Assembly: GCF_017163705.1 (NCBI RefSeq)
Contig: NZ_JAFIWB010000002.1
Coordinates: 62,001 to 126,000 of the forward strand
DNA: 64,000 nucleotides
Direction: 5' to 3'
DNA from: Xanthomonas bonasiae
Lineage (GTDB): Bacteria > Pseudomonadota > Gammaproteobacteria > Xanthomonadales > Xanthomonadaceae
The translations under genes and the position numbers were made by a program. The notes under the pieces were generated by a model that did not search any database, was not told the DNA's origin, and saw nothing but the letters and a program-made list of their open reading frames with translations. Below, piece after piece: positions 62,328 through 64,000 of the stretch (within the stretch, counting starts at the first letter, position 1; every line of letters begins with the position of its first letter).

Positions 62328-62846
62328 TCAGTGCGGATAGACCACCGTTTCCAGGCTGGGGTCGGCGTAGGCGTCGGCGTGGCTCAGGTGCCCATCGAAC
62401 GGGCCGACCTTGCAGATCCGTCCGTCGTGCGTGAACACCAACTGGAGTCCGTGTTCCTGTTCCCAGTCGCAGTTGCATTCCAGGCTGATGCGGATCCGCC
62501 CGTCGCGGTAGCGGCTGGCATAGGCCTCGCTGCCGAACTGGACGTGCTGCCACACCTGCGCCGGGTCGTCGATGCGTGGCGAGGGCAAGCCGTGCTTTTC
62601 GTGCAAGGCGTGCATGCGTTGGTAATACGCGAACACGTGCGTCGCGGCGGCGGCGAACACCGCATCGTCGATGTGCAGGAACGCTTCGATGGCGGCACCG
62701 AAGTCGGCCTGCGCCGGATCGGCGGCATAGTCTTCGAGGACGAAACTGCAGTCCGCGCGCATCCAGCGCACTGGCACCTCATCGCTCCAGGCGGTGCCGT
62801 CCTCGTCCTCGTCCAGCGACGCCAATATCTGCGCCAGCAAGCTCAC
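62328..62846 (-). CDS. Conserved-looking cytosolic protein of unknown function (DUF6985-like?)
   Basis: The 172-residue protein is acidic and soluble. Its C-terminal half (about 100-165) has a run of beta-strands with the pattern ISLECNCDWEQEHGLQLVFT followed by FDGHLSHADAYADPSLE, which resembles DUF6985-type domains, often found near toxin/immunity or regulatory loci. I cannot confirm the family. It starts within the dbpA end (four-base overlap, ATGA) on the same strand, so it is coupled to the RNA helicase gene. Function unknown. Confidence 0.6.
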   Translation of the reverse strand: MSLLAQILASLDEDEDGTAWSDEVPVRWMRADCSFVLEDYAADPAQADFGAAIEAFLHIDDAVFAAAATHVFAYYQRMHALHEKHGLPSPRIDDPAQVWQHVQFGSEAYASRYRDGRIRISLECNCDWEQEHGLQLVFTHDGRICKVGPFDGHLSHADAYADPSLETVVYPH

Positions 62847-64000
62847 AGCTTGCTGACCCGGAACCGGCGGCCCTTGATCTTGCCCGCCTGCAGTTGTCCC
62901 AGCGCGCGGCCGGCATGCTCGCGGGCGATGGCGACATAGGAGCGGGTCGCGTAGATCGCGATCTTGCCGATCGCCGCGCCCGACAGGCCGGCATCGCCGG
63001 TCAGCGCGCCGAGGATGTCGCCGGCGCGCAGCTTGTCGGTCTTGCCGCCGTCGATGCGCAACGTGACCATCGCCGCCTGCGGCAACTGCGCCGGGCGCGC
63101 GGTGGCCAGCGGCGCGCGCGACCAGCGCAGCGGCTGGCCCTGTTCGGCCTCCAGCGCCTGCGCGCGCGCCAGCTCGCGCGGCGCCACCAGGCTCAGTGCC
63201 AGGCCGCGCTTGCCGGCACGCGCGGTGCGGCCGATGCGGTGGCGGTAGGTTTCGGTATCGGTCGGCAGTTCGTAGTTGAGCACCGCCGCCAGGTCCTCCA
63301 CGTCCAGCCCGCGCGCGGCCACGTCGCTGGCGACCAGCACGTTGCAGCTGCGGTTGACGAAGCGCACCAGCACCTCGTCGCGGTCGCGCTGTTCCATGTC
63401 GCCGTGCAGCGCCAGCGCCGAGAAGCCGAACTGCTGCAGCGAGCCGGCCACCTCGTCGACCTCCTTTCGGGTGTTGCAGAACACCACGCTGGACTCGGGG
63501 GTGAAGCGCAGCAGCAGCCCGGCCACCGCCTTCTGCCGGTAGGTGGGGTCGACTTCGAAGAACTGCTGCTCGATCTCCGGCGCGCTGTCGGCGCCTTCGA
63601 TGGTGATTTCCGCCGGCTCCTTCAGCAGTTCGCGCGCCAGGGTGCGGATCGCGTCGGGGAAGGTGGCCGAGAACAGCAGGCTCTGGCGGTGCTTGTCGCA
63701 GCGGCTGGCGATCTCGCGGATCGGCTCCTCGAAGCCCATGTCGAGCATGCGGTCGCCTTCGTCCAGCACCAGCGTGCGCACCCCGCCCAGGTGCAGCGCG
63801 CGCTTGCGCGCAAGCTCCTGGATGCGCCCGGGCGTGCCGACCACCACCTGCGGATCGTGCGCCTCCAGCGAGGCCAGCTGCGGGCCCAGCGGCATGCCGC
63901 CGGTCAGCACCACCAGCTTCATGTTGGGAATGCCGGTGGCCAGCTTGCGCAGCTGCTTGCCGACCTGGTCGGCCAGTTCGCGGGTCGGGCAGAGCACCAG
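62843..64000 (-). CDS. dbpA: ATP-dependent RNA helicase DbpA (C-terminal part)
   Basis: The window cuts the N-terminus; the visible 385 residues begin just before motif Ia (PTRELA). Motifs Ib (TPGRI), III (SATFP), V (RGLDV) and VI (HRIGRTARAG) are visible. Motif II reads DEGD instead of DEAD (VLDEGDRMLDMGF). The C-terminal DbpA RNA-binding domain (RIDGGKTDKLRAGDILGALT) then targets hairpin 92 of 23S rRNA. DbpA unwinds rRNA in 50S assembly. Its 3' end overlaps the following unknown gene by four bases. The substitution in motif II is noted as a finding. Confidence 0.93.
   Translation of the reverse strand: MVLCPTRELADQVGKQLRKLATGIPNMKLVVLTGGMPLGPQLASLEAHDPQVVVGTPGRIQELARKRALHLGGVRTLVLDEGDRMLDMGFEEPIREIASRCDKHRQSLLFSATFPDAIRTLARELLKEPAEITIEGADSAPEIEQQFFEVDPTYRQKAVAGLLLRFTPESSVVFCNTRKEVDEVAGSLQQFGFSALALHGDMEQRDRDEVLVRFVNRSCNVLVASDVAARGLDVEDLAAVLNYELPTDTETYRHRIGRTARAGKRGLALSLVAPRELARAQALEAEQGQPLRWSRAPLATARPAQLPQAAMVTLRIDGGKTDKLRAGDILGALTGDAGLSGAAIGKIAIYATRSYVAIAREHAGRALGQLQAGKIKGRRFRVSKL

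Overview
The window is one contiguous piece of a high-GC gammaproteobacterial chromosome, almost certainly a Xanthomonas. The strongest evidence is an intact xanthan-type gum exopolysaccharide cluster (gumB, C, D, E, F, H, I, J, K, L, M) placed behind pheS-pheT-ihfA-merR-tRNA-Pro. Codon use, G-rich heptamer repeats next to stop codons and a FimX-type degenerate GGDEF/EAL protein fit the same genus. Absence of gumG and of gumO/gumP behind gumN suggests a lineage other than the X. campestris/X. citri core group, possibly an early-branching clade; that placement is inference. I see no phage, insertion sequence, CRISPR array, rRNA operon or replication origin.

Region by region. 1-4.4 kb: translation and nucleoid genes (pheST, ihfA, a MerR regulator) and tRNA-Pro(GGG), closed by a strong terminator. 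4.4-18.0 kb: gum leader with a sigma70-like promoter, then eleven gum genes on the plus strand, several overlapping by 4-14 bases. The gene set covers export (GumB, GumC), the priming glucose-phosphate transferase (GumD), Wzy polymerase (GumE), acetylation (GumF), four sugar transferases (GumM, H, K, I), Wzx flippase (GumJ) and pyruvylation (GumL), enough to build and export a pyruvylated, acetylated xanthan-like polymer. 18.1-24.4 kb: a DUF985 cupin, gumN (TraB family), dxs, an HNH nuclease and an acyl-CoA dehydrogenase. 24.5-28.4 kb: a tightly overlapping marR-FUSC-DUF1656-hlyD efflux operon with an AT-rich palindromic operator. 28.6-31.8 kb: small envelope and secreted proteins, tRNA-Phe(GAA), a lipocalin and an orphan DUF2384-like protein.

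31.8-42 kb: xseA and queG leftward; nnr-tsaE-amiC-mutL-DUF1684-traB rightward, a conserved proteobacterial order. 42-44.5 kb: phaR, phaB and gluQ leftward. 44.6-51 kb: htpX, fimX (c-di-GMP effector for type IV pili), a YhiN flavoprotein, yaeQ, an unknown gene coupled to an RluA-type pseudouridine synthase. 51-56 kb: a cold-shock gene with a long leader, a GST, a lipoprotein esterase and selO, with two composite intergenic repeat clusters. 56-61 kb: tetR and a divergent acrA-acrB RND pump without an adjacent outer-membrane channel. 61-64 kb: apt, two unknown small genes and the C-terminal part of dbpA, cut by the window edge.

No wholly new multi-gene system stands out. The most interesting structures are (1) paired G-rich/C-rich inverted repeats with quadruplex potential that sit directly beside stop codons, one of them splitting the pheST operon; (2) a gum cluster with a reduced acyltransferase set and an unusual flank; (3) a 12-base motif shared by the gum leader and the cold-shock gene leader; and (4) the self-contained MarR-controlled FUSC efflux operon.
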